A stretch of 6,113 bases of DNA from Candidatus Zixiibacteriota bacterium (lineage in GTDB: Bacteria > Zixibacteria > MSB-5A5 > GN15 > JACZUZ01): the NCBI GenBank assembly GCA_022572905.1, contig JACZUZ010000132.1, positions 1-6,113 of the forward strand. The letters run 5' to 3'. Numbering within the stretch: position 1 is the stretch's first letter; every line of letters begins with the position of its first letter. The translations under genes were made by a program, and so were the position numbers. Below, one piece after another: positions 1 through 6,035 of this stretch. A model generated the notes under the pieces. It had not been told where the DNA came from and made no database searches. It saw only the letters and a program-made list of their open reading frames with translations.

Positions 1-174
1 AATGCAGTTGCATTTTAACGTAATTTGCCATGAAATGAGCTGACTCTGAAGATTTCTATCAATCAGGGTTTTAGCAATACTGAAAAATGCAATTGTTCAC
101 GACGGAGTGTAATTCTTTTTCGTAGTTGACGCCAAACGCTAAGAGATCTAAAACGAACAGTTGCGAATGAAAAG
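1..174. other. Non-coding stretch with nested inverted repeats, left edge
   Basis: No reading frame here has a plausible start and protein-like composition. On the plus strand, 5-16 (CAGTTGCATTTT) can pair with 84-95 (AAAATGCAATTG) over 12 pairs, counting one G-U. Inside it, 20-22 plus 25-28 can pair with 74-80, and 32-36 with 52-56, giving a nested fold. The heptamer CAGTTGC recurs at 159-165 and could pair with 89-95 instead. The segment runs straight into the hairpin terminator at 175-206, so it may be the 3' untranslated end of a plus-strand gene left of the window or a small structured RNA. It matches no RNA family that I recognise, such as tmRNA, 6S, RNase P, SRP RNA or tRNA. Pairings were found by eye and no folding energy was computed. 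Confidence 0.35.
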
Positions 175-206
175 CGGGAGTCGATCAACGGCTCCCGTTT
201 TATTTT
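175..206 (+). terminator. Rho-independent terminator, probably bidirectional
   Basis: The arms 175-183 (CGGGAGTCG) and 189-197 (CGGCTCCCG) form a nine-pair stem with one T-G wobble and the five-base loop ATCAA. TTTTATTTT follows at 198-206. Read on the plus strand, the wobble is a tolerated G-U and the T-rich tail is longest, so it best suits a transcript arriving from the left. Read on the minus strand, the wobble becomes an A-C mismatch, but six G-C/A-T pairs remain and the stem is followed by C then TTTT. It therefore also lies correctly to end the helicase transcript, whose stop codon is about 40 bases upstream in that direction. Confidence 0.8.
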
Positions 207-234
207 AGGCGCGATTTCAAATACAGGTTAATAG

Positions 235-2463
235 TCACCCCACAACCTTCAGTTTCGCGTACTTAGCGAGCAGGGTTTTCTTACCCAGTCCGCTGAACAT
301 AATCTCAATTTTCATCTGCTCACCGCGGCCTTCAACCGAAAGCACAACCCCGCGCCCAAAAACGCCGTGTCTGACCACGCGCCCCTCGCGCATGATCTCT
401 TCTTCCTCGTATTCGTAAGTAATTCCGCTTTCGCGCTTCTTGTGGAAGGTGTCTTCGCGAAAACCTACATCGCGGTCGCCTCTGCCGTTTCTTATCTGCG
501 ACGTTGACGAAGGCCAGCCTAGCTGTCGTTTATCGACAATTTCCTGCAAATGTTTTGGGACTTCTCTCAGGAAACGCGAGGGAGCGCTTTCGGTTTCTCC
601 GAAGCGAAATCTCAAACGCGCGGCCGAGAGTGTTAGTCGGCGCTTGGCGCGCGTTACGGCCACATAGAAAAGCCTGCGCTCCTCTTCCATTTGCGATGGA
701 TCGTCGTATGCCATCATCAAGGGGAATAACTTCTCCTCAAGGCCGACCAGAAACACCGAATCATATTCCAAGCCCTTGGCCGAATGGATTGTCATCAAGG
801 TAAGTTTTGCCTCGTCTTCCACATAAGAATCCAGATCAGTATAGAGCGAAATCTCTTCCAAAAATCCGGGTAATTTTGAGTCGGGATTTTTTTCGCTGTA
901 TTCGCGAGCGGCGTTTATCAACTCGTCAATGTTCTCGATCCGCGATTGCGCAAGAACATCCCCTTCATCGCGTTTTAGTTCTTCAATCATCTTGACACTC
1001 TTCACAATGTCCTCGATGATTTCATCTATAGAGATCAACTTTCCGCCAGAATCAGACATTCTTGATATTTCTCTTACAAGCTCGGCAAATTTGCTTAGCG
1101 AATTAGCAGAACGGGGTGGAAGGTCTGCAATGAATTCCGGGTCGCTTGCTGTGGAGAGCATGGATGTGTTTCTTGACGTGGCTCGTGCGCGGATTTTTCT
1201 GAGAGTTGTGTCGCCGAGGCTTCTGCGCGGATAATTTAGAATTCTTTCGAACGAAACATCATCTAGCGGATTGGCGATCAATTTTAGATATGCGATAAGG
1301 TCTTTAATTTCCTTGCGCTGGTAGAAACTAACCCCGCCAACTATTTGGTAGGGAATCTTGCGGCGAATCAGAGCGTCTTCGAATGCGCGCGATTGGGCGT
1401 TGGTGCGGTAGAGTATCACCATTTCAGAAAGCGACAGATTGGATCTGATCTTTTCGATTTCATCTAGTATTAATTCGGCCTCATCGGTTGCGCCCTCGGC
1501 GAGAATGGTTTTGATTAATTCCCCTCCGGATATATTCGCTCGCAGCGTTTTTTCTTTGCGCTGGGTGTTGTTGGCGATTACCGCTCCGGCGGCGTCGAGA
1601 ATTGTTTGAGTGGAGCGGTAATTTTCCTCCAACTTGACAACACCTGCGCCGGGGAAATCGGTTTCAAAGTTCTGGATGTTAGTAATATCGGCGCCGCGCC
1701 AACCATAAATTGATTGGTCTTCGTCGCCGACTACGCAGATGTTCTTATGCTCTCCAACAAGTAATTTCAAGAGTTGATACTGAGATTTGTTCGTGTCCTG
1801 GAACTCATCCACCAGCACATACTTAAAGCGCGTGCGATAGCGCTCGCGGATATCCTGGTGCGATTCGAGCAAGCGCACGCTGTGCAACAGCAAATCATCG
1901 AAATCCATCGCCGCCGATTGGCGCAAACGCGTATCATACAGTGTGTACACTTCGGCGGTGCGGGTGGCGAAATAGCCGTTCGATTTTTGAGCGAATTCGT
2001 GGGCCGAGACAAGATCGTTTTTGGCGTTTGAGATTTGTCGCTTGAGCGCCTGCGCTGAGAATTGCGCTCCTGACAAACCGATTTCCTCGACACAGCGCTT
2101 AATTAGCGCTTTGGCGTCGGTTTCATCGTAGATAGTAAAACTATTGGGAAAACCGATAGCGTCCGACTCGATTCGCAGTAATCTCGCACAAAACGAATGA
2201 AATGTTGAAACCGATAGTTTCGGGATATCGGCGCCGAACATTGTGGTGATTCGTTGGCGCATTTCTCCCGCGGCTTTGTTGGTGAATGTTGTCGCCAGAA
2301 TATTATGCGGTTCCGCCAGGCCTTTTTTTAGTATATAGGCAACTCGCGTTGTCAGTACGCGCGTTTTTCCTGAACCCGCTCCGGCTATTACCAAGAGCGG
2401 ACCTTCGGTTGAGGTAACCGCTTCAGCTTGGGCGGGATTGAGTTTGTCGAGCAGGTGATCCAT
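235..2463 (-). CDS. uvrD/pcrA: UvrD/PcrA-type superfamily 1A DNA helicase
   Basis: ATP-dependent 3'-5' DNA helicase of 742 residues, close to the usual UvrD/PcrA length. Motifs seen in order: Q motif LNPAQAEAV (8-16, Q12), Walker A AGAGSGKT (27-34, K33), motif Ia TTFTNKAAGEMRQRI (58-72), Ib STFHSF (86-91), Walker B VLVDEFQDT (216-224), motif III GDEDQSIYGWRGA (246-258), IV EENYRST (279-285), V TIHSAKGLEYDSV (558-570) and VI EEERRLFYVAVTRAK (593-607, arginine finger R605). A charged linker (about 640-690) leads to a C-terminal segment, VRHGVFGRGVV (697-707) through KKTLLAKYAKL (728-738). This resembles the Tudor-like tail that in PcrA/UvrD contacts RNA polymerase. Known family roles are excision repair, mismatch repair, RecA removal and transcription-replication conflict. 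The ATG start precedes the Q motif by few residues, as usual, but no Shine-Dalgarno is visible upstream. Rep is a less likely identity because of the C-terminal tail. Confidence 0.96.
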   Translation of the reverse strand: MDHLLDKLNPAQAEAVTSTEGPLLVIAGAGSGKTRVLTTRVAYILKKGLAEPHNILATTFTNKAAGEMRQRITTMFGADIPKLSVSTFHSFCARLLRIESDAIGFPNSFTIYDETDAKALIKRCVEEIGLSGAQFSAQALKRQISNAKNDLVSAHEFAQKSNGYFATRTAEVYTLYDTRLRQSAAMDFDDLLLHSVRLLESHQDIRERYRTRFKYVLVDEFQDTNKSQYQLLKLLVGEHKNICVVGDEDQSIYGWRGADITNIQNFETDFPGAGVVKLEENYRSTQTILDAAGAVIANNTQRKEKTLRANISGGELIKTILAEGATDEAELILDEIEKIRSNLSLSEMVILYRTNAQSRAFEDALIRRKIPYQIVGGVSFYQRKEIKDLIAYLKLIANPLDDVSFERILNYPRRSLGDTTLRKIRARATSRNTSMLSTASDPEFIADLPPRSANSLSKFAELVREISRMSDSGGKLISIDEIIEDIVKSVKMIEELKRDEGDVLAQSRIENIDELINAAREYSEKNPDSKLPGFLEEISLYTDLDSYVEDEAKLTLMTIHSAKGLEYDSVFLVGLEEKLFPLMMAYDDPSQMEEERRLFYVAVTRAKRRLTLSAARLRFRFGETESAPSRFLREVPKHLQEIVDKRQLGWPSSTSQIRNGRGDRDVGFREDTFHKKRESGITYEYEEEEIMREGRVVRHGVFGRGVVLSVEGRGEQMKIEIMFSGLGKKTLLAKYAKLKVVG

Positions 2464-2550
2464 TGTTTTCTATATAGTTACCAGATGTTTTCTAAATATA
2501 TTCTAAAGTTTCCCAGAGTGTTTCAAATGTTTCCGAAGTAAATATCCACA
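2464..2550 (-). promoter_or_regulatory. AT-rich helicase leader with repeated GAAAC-type motifs
   Basis: The inferred 5' untranslated leader of the helicase gene is about 90 bases long and lacks a recognisable ribosome binding site. It carries a recurring motif which, read on the plus strand, is TGTTTTCT at 2464-2471 and 2486-2493, AGTTTC at 2507-2512, and TGTTTC at 2519-2524 and 2528-2533. The two longer copies are each followed by an A/T run and start 22 bases apart. The repeats may be a protein-binding array or only low-complexity AT-rich sequence. No function can be assigned. Confidence 0.3.
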
Positions 2551-2558
2551 TTGTTTTT

Positions 2559-2586
2559 AGTATAGTGGAAAATCATTGGGTGTGAA
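2559..2586 (-). promoter_or_regulatory. Sigma-70-type promoter for the helicase gene
   Basis: Read on the minus strand, a -35 element TTCACA (2586-2581, five of six to consensus) is separated by 16 bases from a -10 element TATACT (2564-2559, five of six). The predicted transcript would start near 2552, leaving a leader of about 90 bases before the helicase ATG. This suggests that the helicase is transcribed on its own even though the aldolase and lipoprotein genes lie upstream on the same strand. The identification is by consensus only. Confidence 0.6.
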
Positions 2587-2594
2587 ATTATTGA

Positions 2595-2621
2595 TCGAAC
2601 ATTGTTTGAATATAGATTCAA
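2595..2621. repeat. Two overlapping dyads upstream of the helicase promoter
   Basis: The first dyad is TCGAAC-ATT-GTTTGA (2595-2609), an inverted repeat with one mismatched pair, lying 8 bases beyond the -35 element. The second is TTGAAT-ATAG-ATTCAA (2606-2621), a perfect six-base inverted repeat that abuts the lipoprotein stop codon. The second is AT-rich and has no T run after it on the minus strand, so it does not look like an intrinsic terminator. Either could be an operator or activator site. The first loosely recalls GAAC/GTTC-type SOS boxes, but its spacing of three does not fit the known CGAAC-N4-GTTCG pattern. Confidence 0.3.
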
Positions 2622-3161
2622 TTATCTAATTGTCACCGAATCGGCAATGCTATCTATATAGATGTCTGTGACATCATCAATGCCGACTTGATCGTCGTCG
2701 GTCTGTGGAATTAGAATCGCTCCCCAATCGGTTAAGAAATCTGATTCCGTTGCGCCCCCGCCCGGAAGGTATGCGTCAACAAATAGTACCGTGTCGATAT
2801 TGAGTGATTCAAACACCAATCTCACCGGTTTTCTGATCCATGCGGCGCGTAGCTCCAACGGGGAATCGTAGATTAATAAACCCTCAAACTCACCGCTTTC
2901 ACTTGTAAAAACCGGCGTTGAATCATCAAACTCTCCATCGATTTCGCGGTCATAATAGATATAGCCATTCTGTTCGGAGAGAAAGAAGCCAGTGGGCAAA
3001 CTTGCGCCCGCCGTGTCGATATATGTCCAGCGTTCGGAATAGATAAGCGTCCCGCTAAACTCCGCCAGACGTTCCTGATCGGTAGAGCAGGATATTATTA
3101 GAGATAGAACTGACGTCGTTGTGAGGGAAGATATTATCAGAGCGGAAGTGGAAAGCCTCAT
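2622..3161 (-). CDS. Putative acidic lipoprotein of unknown function
   Basis: A protein of 179 residues from the ATG chosen here, in no family that I recognise. The N terminus is MRLSTSALIISS, a basic start followed by a hydrophobic Thr/Ser-rich stretch, ending in the lipobox IISC with Cys25. This predicts signal peptidase II cleavage and a lipid anchor. The mature part is strongly acidic: I count about 31 Asp/Glu against 8 Arg/Lys, with a single lysine. It is rich in Tyr, Ile and short beta-like segments, for example TLIYSERWTYID, NGYIYYDREID and near the C terminus DIYIDS. An in-frame TTG at 3179 would add six residues but weakens the signal peptide, so I prefer ATG at 3161. Neither start has a clear Shine-Dalgarno. 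The gene starts 24 bases after the aldolase stop, so the two are probably cotranscribed with coupled translation. I infer an envelope location and assign no activity. Confidence 0.75.
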   Translation of the reverse strand: MRLSTSALIISSLTTTSVLSLIISCSTDQERLAEFSGTLIYSERWTYIDTAGASLPTGFFLSEQNGYIYYDREIDGEFDDSTPVFTSESGEFEGLLIYDSPLELRAAWIRKPVRLVFESLNIDTVLFVDAYLPGGGATESDFLTDWGAILIPQTDDDQVGIDDVTDIYIDSIADSVTIR

Positions 3162-3185
3162 AGAAGGAAACGTAGTCAACCAGCG

Positions 3186-4259
3186 CTAAGCGACTGTGAC
3201 CTCATTGCAGAGATAAACATCCTGAATTGCGTTCAGAAGTTCGACGCCTTCTTTGAGCGGTTTCTGGAATGCTTTTCGTCCGCTGATCAATCCAGTACCC
3301 CCGGCGCGTTTGTTGATTACCGCAGTGCGCACCGCTTGCGCCAGATCACTCGAGCCATTGCCCGCGCTGGCGCCGCCGGAATTTATCATCCCGACCCGGC
3401 CCATATAGCAATTGGCCACCTGATAGCGGGTTAAGTCAATCGGGTTATCGCTGGTGAGTTCATCGTAGACTTTTTTGTGCGTCTTGCCGAATTTCAGGGC
3501 CGTGTAGCCGCCGTTGTTTGCGGGGAGCTTTTGTTTGATTATGTCAGCCTGAATCGTTACGCCCAGATGATTGGCCTGTCCGGTCAAATCGGCGGCGCCG
3601 TGGTAGTCTTTGTCAGCTGTGAAAGCCTCATTGCGCAGATAGCACCAGAGCACAGTGAACATTCCCAGTTCATGGGCCTGACTGAATAATTCGCTGACTT
3701 CGATGATTTGGCGATGGGATTCTTCTGAGCCGAAGTAGATCGTTGCCCCCACGCCGACCGCGCCCATCTCGAAAGCGTTTTCTACTCTGGCGAAGGGAAT
3801 TTGGTCGTAGCTGTTCGGATAGCTTAGAAACTCGTTGTGGTTTAGTTTGAGAATGAAGGGAATCTTGTGTGCGTATTTACGCGAGCAAATCCCCAAAACC
3901 CCGTATGTGGAGGCGACAGCGTTGCATCCGCCTTCGATGGCCAGTTCGACGATTTTGTGCGGGTCGAAATAATCCGGATTGGGGGCAAACGAGGCCCCGG
4001 CGCTGTGTTCAACGCCCTGATCCACAGGGAGAATCGAGAGATAGCCGGTTCCACCCAGACGGCCGTGATTGTAAAAACTGGCCAGATTGCGCAGAACCGG
4101 GACCGGACGATCCGAATCAGCGTGAACCCGGCTGACAAAATCCGGCCCGGGCAAGGTCAGTCGGTCTTTGGAGATTTTGGGGGAATCGAAGGTCAAAAGG
4201 GACTTATCATCACCCAGATAGGACTCAATTTTCGATATGGCATTTGAAGAGGCGCTCAT
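3186..4259 (-). CDS. fbaB: Class I fructose-bisphosphate aldolase, FbaB type
   Basis: Cytosolic aldolase (EC 4.1.2.13) that reversibly splits fructose 1,6-bisphosphate into dihydroxyacetone phosphate and glyceraldehyde 3-phosphate through a Schiff-base lysine, without a metal. The product has 357 residues, close to E. coli FbaB, and matches the remembered FbaB sequence along its whole length. Landmarks are [10 protein letters not shown] (36-45), [20 protein letters not shown] (70-89), ASTYGVL (116-122), KLNHNE (138-143), [11 protein letters not shown] (171-181), [10 protein letters not shown] (223-232), ADIIKQK (238-244), MINSGG (291-296) and [14 protein letters not shown] (318-331). By homology K242 is the likely Schiff-base lysine and the last two motifs bind phosphate. 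The ATG is preceded by AGGAG (4273-4269) at nine bases, and the stop is TAG. It is probably the first gene of a two-gene transcript with the lipoprotein. Many bacteria using this enzyme rely on it for gluconeogenesis. That role is not shown here. Confidence 0.96.
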   Translation of the reverse strand: MSASSNAISKIESYLGDDKSLLTFDSPKISKDRLTLPGPDFVSRVHADSDRPVPVLRNLASFYNHGRLGGTGYLSILPVDQGVEHSAGASFAPNPDYFDPHKIVELAIEGGCNAVASTYGVLGICSRKYAHKIPFILKLNHNEFLSYPNSYDQIPFARVENAFEMGAVGVGATIYFGSEESHRQIIEVSELFSQAHELGMFTVLWCYLRNEAFTADKDYHGAADLTGQANHLGVTIQADIIKQKLPANNGGYTALKFGKTHKKVYDELTSDNPIDLTRYQVANCYMGRVGMINSGGASAGNGSSDLAQAVRTAVINKRAGGTGLISGRKAFQKPLKEGVELLNAIQDVYLCNEVTVA

Positions 4260-4268
4260 TTATGTCTG

Positions 4269-4273
4269 CTCCT
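4269..4273 (-). promoter_or_regulatory. Ribosome binding site of the aldolase gene
   Basis: On the minus strand AGGAG lies nine bases before the ATG at 4259-4257. It contrasts with the lipoprotein and helicase genes, which show no such site, and it supports the chosen aldolase start. Confidence 0.75.
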
Positions 4274-4328
4274 GGTAAGGCTTTAGAGGGGCGAACGGCG
4301 AAACCAACTCTCACCGACCCGGTAGACC

Positions 4329-4357
4329 AATATTGGGTGAATTTTAAGCGATGGCAA
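4329..4357 (-). promoter_or_regulatory. Possible promoter of the aldolase-lipoprotein transcript
   Basis: On the minus strand, TTGCCA (4357-4352, five of six to the -35 consensus) and AATATT (4334-4329, four of six to the -10) are 17 bases apart. Initiation near 4322 would give a leader of about 60 bases before the aldolase ATG. The -10 match is weak. The C8 run on this strand (4367-4360) lies just upstream of the -35 element. Other weak matches exist in the intergenic region, so this assignment is tentative. Confidence 0.35.
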
Positions 4358-4359
4358 GT

Positions 4360-4370
4360 GGGGGGGGAGG
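4360..4370 (+). repeat. G8 homopolymer tract in the divergent promoter region
   Basis: Eight consecutive G residues (4360-4367) are followed by A and then GGG (4369-4371). It is the longest single-base run in the window apart from the A7 run of the right-hand terminator. It lies between the predicted aldolase -35 and the predicted rmuC promoter. Tracts of this length can slip in replication and are also error-prone in sequencing, so the exact count should be treated with caution. Confidence 0.6.
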
Positions 4371-4395
4371 GTACGAGAATGTGATCTGCTCCCTC

Positions 4396-4423
4396 TTGAC
4401 TAATAGCCTAATGGTGCTGTAAT
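4396..4423 (+). promoter_or_regulatory. Sigma-70-type promoter of rmuC with extended -10
   Basis: TTGACT (4396-4401, five of six to the -35 consensus) and TGTAAT (4418-4423, five of six to the -10) are 16 bases apart. A TG one base before the -10 (4415-4416) gives an extended -10 element. Initiation near 4430 leaves a leader of about 60 bases before the rmuC ATG. A short dyad (ATTCTT 4422-4427, GAGAAT 4433-4438) overlaps the predicted start point and could be an operator. Confidence 0.6.
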
Positions 4424-4480
4424 TCTTAATTAGAGAATCTGATAGTGATCAATTGGGGAACTGGTCGCTTCTATATGCAA

Positions 4481-4486
4481 AGGAGA
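4481..4486 (+). promoter_or_regulatory. Ribosome binding site that sets the rmuC start
   Basis: AGGAGA lies five bases before the ATG at 4492, an almost ideal Shine-Dalgarno. It decides between that ATG and an upstream in-frame TTG at 4453. The TTG would add 13 residues in front of a membrane segment and would place the ribosome binding site inside the coding region. Confidence 0.85.
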
Positions 4487-4491
4487 GAACT

Positions 4492-5919
4492 ATGGAAAAT
4501 GTTATCTACATGGCCGTTGGATTGACCGTCGGAGCGCTAGTAATGTGGATGATTTCATCGACCATCATTCGGAATCGCTTTTCTTCAAAATTAGGGGATG
4601 CAGAGAAGCGCGCAAATCTAGTGGAAGGTAAAGTTATCGCCAAGGAAGAAAGCGCCGATGAACTTCGTATTCAAAACAAAGAACGTAGTGAGGAAGCAGC
4701 GAGGGATTTTGAAAAGTTACGCGTCCAGCTTGGAGAAGAGACGAAAGCGAGAGTAAAAGCTGAGACGGAAGCAAACGAGATGAAAGTTCACCTCAGCGAA
4801 GAGAAGAAGTTTCTTTCCGAAGCGAAAGAAAAGCTAAAAGACGCATTTAAGGCTCTCGCCAGCGACACACTCAAAAGTAGTAACGAAGAGTTCTTGACAC
4901 TAGCCAGAGAAATATTTAAGAAAACAAAAATCAGCATGACTGGCGATCTCGAAAAACGACAAGAAGCGATTAAGGGTTTAGTGACGCCTCTTTCGGATTC
5001 ATTGAAACGGTTTGAAGGCCATGTTCGTGAATTAGAGAATAACAGAAAAGGCGCATATTCTGGTATCGAAGTGCTATTGAAAGGGCTAACGAAAGAAACG
5101 GGGAATTTGGCTTCGGCGCTTCGCACACCTCAAGTTCGCGGGCGTTGGGGGGAAATGACTTTACGGCGTGTTGTAGAAGTTGCGGGAATGTCTGAACACT
5201 GCGATTTCACTGAACAAGTGTCAGCGGATACGGACAACGGTCGTGTTCGACCTGATCTCATTATTCGTCTGCCTGCGGAACGACGGGTTATCGTTGACGC
5301 TAAAGTATCATTGGACGCTTACCTAAAGGCTACTAGTTGCGACTCTCCCGAAGAATCCAAAGAACATTATATTGATCATGCGAGGCAAGTTCGGGCGCAT
5401 ATGAAGAGGTTGAGTGGAAAATCTTATTGGGAGCATTATGAAGGCGCTCATGATTATGTCGTTATGTTCATTCCGGGGGAATCGTTTTTTGCCACTGCTG
5501 TTCACTATGATCTAGAATTAATGTATGATGCGGCTAAAATGGATGTAATGCTTGCCACCCCGACGACTCTTATCCCGCTTCTCCGTGCTTTCGCATATAA
5601 TTGGCGTCAAGAGCAGCAAACTAAAAACGCTCGAATTGTCAGTCAATTAGGGAGGGAACTATATGAAAACATGAAAACCCTGGGAGGCCACTTGTCAGAT
5701 ATTGGGAAGGGGTTGAAAAGAGCGAATGTTGCGTACGACAGCGCTATAGGATCGATTGAATCCAGAGTGCTTCCGAAAGCTCGACGATTCAAAGAACTTG
5801 GAATAACAGTTGGTGATGAAATTCCATTACTGGAGCCGGTAAATGTAGTGCAGCGACCTCTCGTTGCTTCTGAATTTATGGAAAACGACGGTGAGCAAAA
5901 CGGTGATGGCGATAAGTAG
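4492..5919 (+). CDS. rmuC: RmuC family DNA recombination-limiting protein
   Basis: In E. coli RmuC reduces inversions at short inverted repeats. Its fold is related to PD-(D/E)XK nucleases, but its biochemistry is poorly defined. This protein has 475 residues, about the size of the E. coli one. It begins with one membrane segment (about 4-24, VIYMAVGLTVGALVMWMISS), then a charged Glu/Lys-rich coiled coil (about 30-115). The family signature FKALASDTLKSSNEEFL follows (119-135), and then the conserved core: VRGRWGEMTLRRVVE (215-229), RPDLIIRLP (253-261), IVDAKVSLDAY (267-277, with D269 and K271 as the D-x-K pair), YVVMFIPGESFF (322-333) and ATPTTLIPLLRAFAYNWRQE (355-374). The short tail after about 450 is polar and acidic. 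The start is fixed by the strong ribosome binding site at 4481-4486. rmuC is transcribed alone, divergent from the aldolase and convergent with the SH3 gene, and is followed by a terminator. By eye it is more A/T-rich at third positions than the aldolase gene. Confidence 0.95.
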   Translation: MENVIYMAVGLTVGALVMWMISSTIIRNRFSSKLGDAEKRANLVEGKVIAKEESADELRIQNKERSEEAARDFEKLRVQLGEETKARVKAETEANEMKVHLSEEKKFLSEAKEKLKDAFKALASDTLKSSNEEFLTLAREIFKKTKISMTGDLEKRQEAIKGLVTPLSDSLKRFEGHVRELENNRKGAYSGIEVLLKGLTKETGNLASALRTPQVRGRWGEMTLRRVVEVAGMSEHCDFTEQVSADTDNGRVRPDLIIRLPAERRVIVDAKVSLDAYLKATSCDSPEESKEHYIDHARQVRAHMKRLSGKSYWEHYEGAHDYVVMFIPGESFFATAVHYDLELMYDAAKMDVMLATPTTLIPLLRAFAYNWRQEQQTKNARIVSQLGRELYENMKTLGGHLSDIGKGLKRANVAYDSAIGSIESRVLPKARRFKELGITVGDEIPLLEPVNVVQRPLVASEFMENDGEQNGDGDK

Positions 5920-5973
5920 CGATTCTCTCACCATATAGCTCGAAGGTTTCTAATTTAGACCACCCCCCGCAAA

Positions 5974-6001
5974 AAAAGGCGGATGGTTTCATCCGCCTTT
6001 T
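5974..6001 (+). terminator. Bidirectional intrinsic terminator between rmuC and SH3 gene
   Basis: GGCGGATG (5978-5985) and CATCCGCC (5990-5997) form a perfect eight-pair stem with loop GTTT, extended by four A-T pairs (AAAA 5974-5977 with TTTT 5998-6001). On the minus strand the stem is followed by a run of seven T (5977-5971), and on the plus strand by four. It lies 54 bases after the rmuC stop and about 35 bases after the stop of the converging SH3 gene, so it can end both transcripts. Confidence 0.9.
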
Positions 6002-6035
6002 ACATACTTGCAACGCTAAATTCGACTAAGAGTTA

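Noticed and set aside
126..154. Possible plus-strand promoter TTGACG-17-TAAAAC
   Set aside because: The -10 match is only four of six, and the transcript would be about 45 bases long, ending at the terminator. It is not strong enough to call a small RNA gene.
64..192. Minus-strand open frame of about 41 codons from a TTG
   Set aside because: It starts inside the terminator hairpin, has no ATG or ribosome binding site, and its translation shows no recognisable pattern.
440..803. Plus-strand open frames of 75 and 99 codons across the helicase gene
   Set aside because: They lie antisense to a full-length helicase with all its motifs. Their translations are Arg/Ser/Pro-rich and have no domain.
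2606..2621. Terminator after the lipoprotein gene
   Set aside because: The six-pair stem is AT-rich and has no T run after it on the minus strand, so it is kept only as a dyad.
3162..3179. TTG start for the lipoprotein, adding six residues
   Set aside because: There is no ribosome binding site, and the ATG at 3161 gives a more typical signal peptide (Met-Arg then hydrophobic core then lipobox at 25).
3867..4247. Plus-strand open frame of 126 codons opposite the aldolase
   Set aside because: It is the shadow of a highly conserved aldolase reading frame. There is no separate ribosome binding site or protein-like feature.
4360..4371. G-quadruplex in the divergent promoter region
   Set aside because: There are only two separate G tracts here (8 and 3), so a stable three-tier quadruplex is not supported.
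4453..4491. Upstream TTG start for rmuC, adding 13 residues
   Set aside because: The strong AGGAGA site at 4481-4486 points to the ATG at 4492, and the extension would put extra residues before the N-terminal membrane segment.
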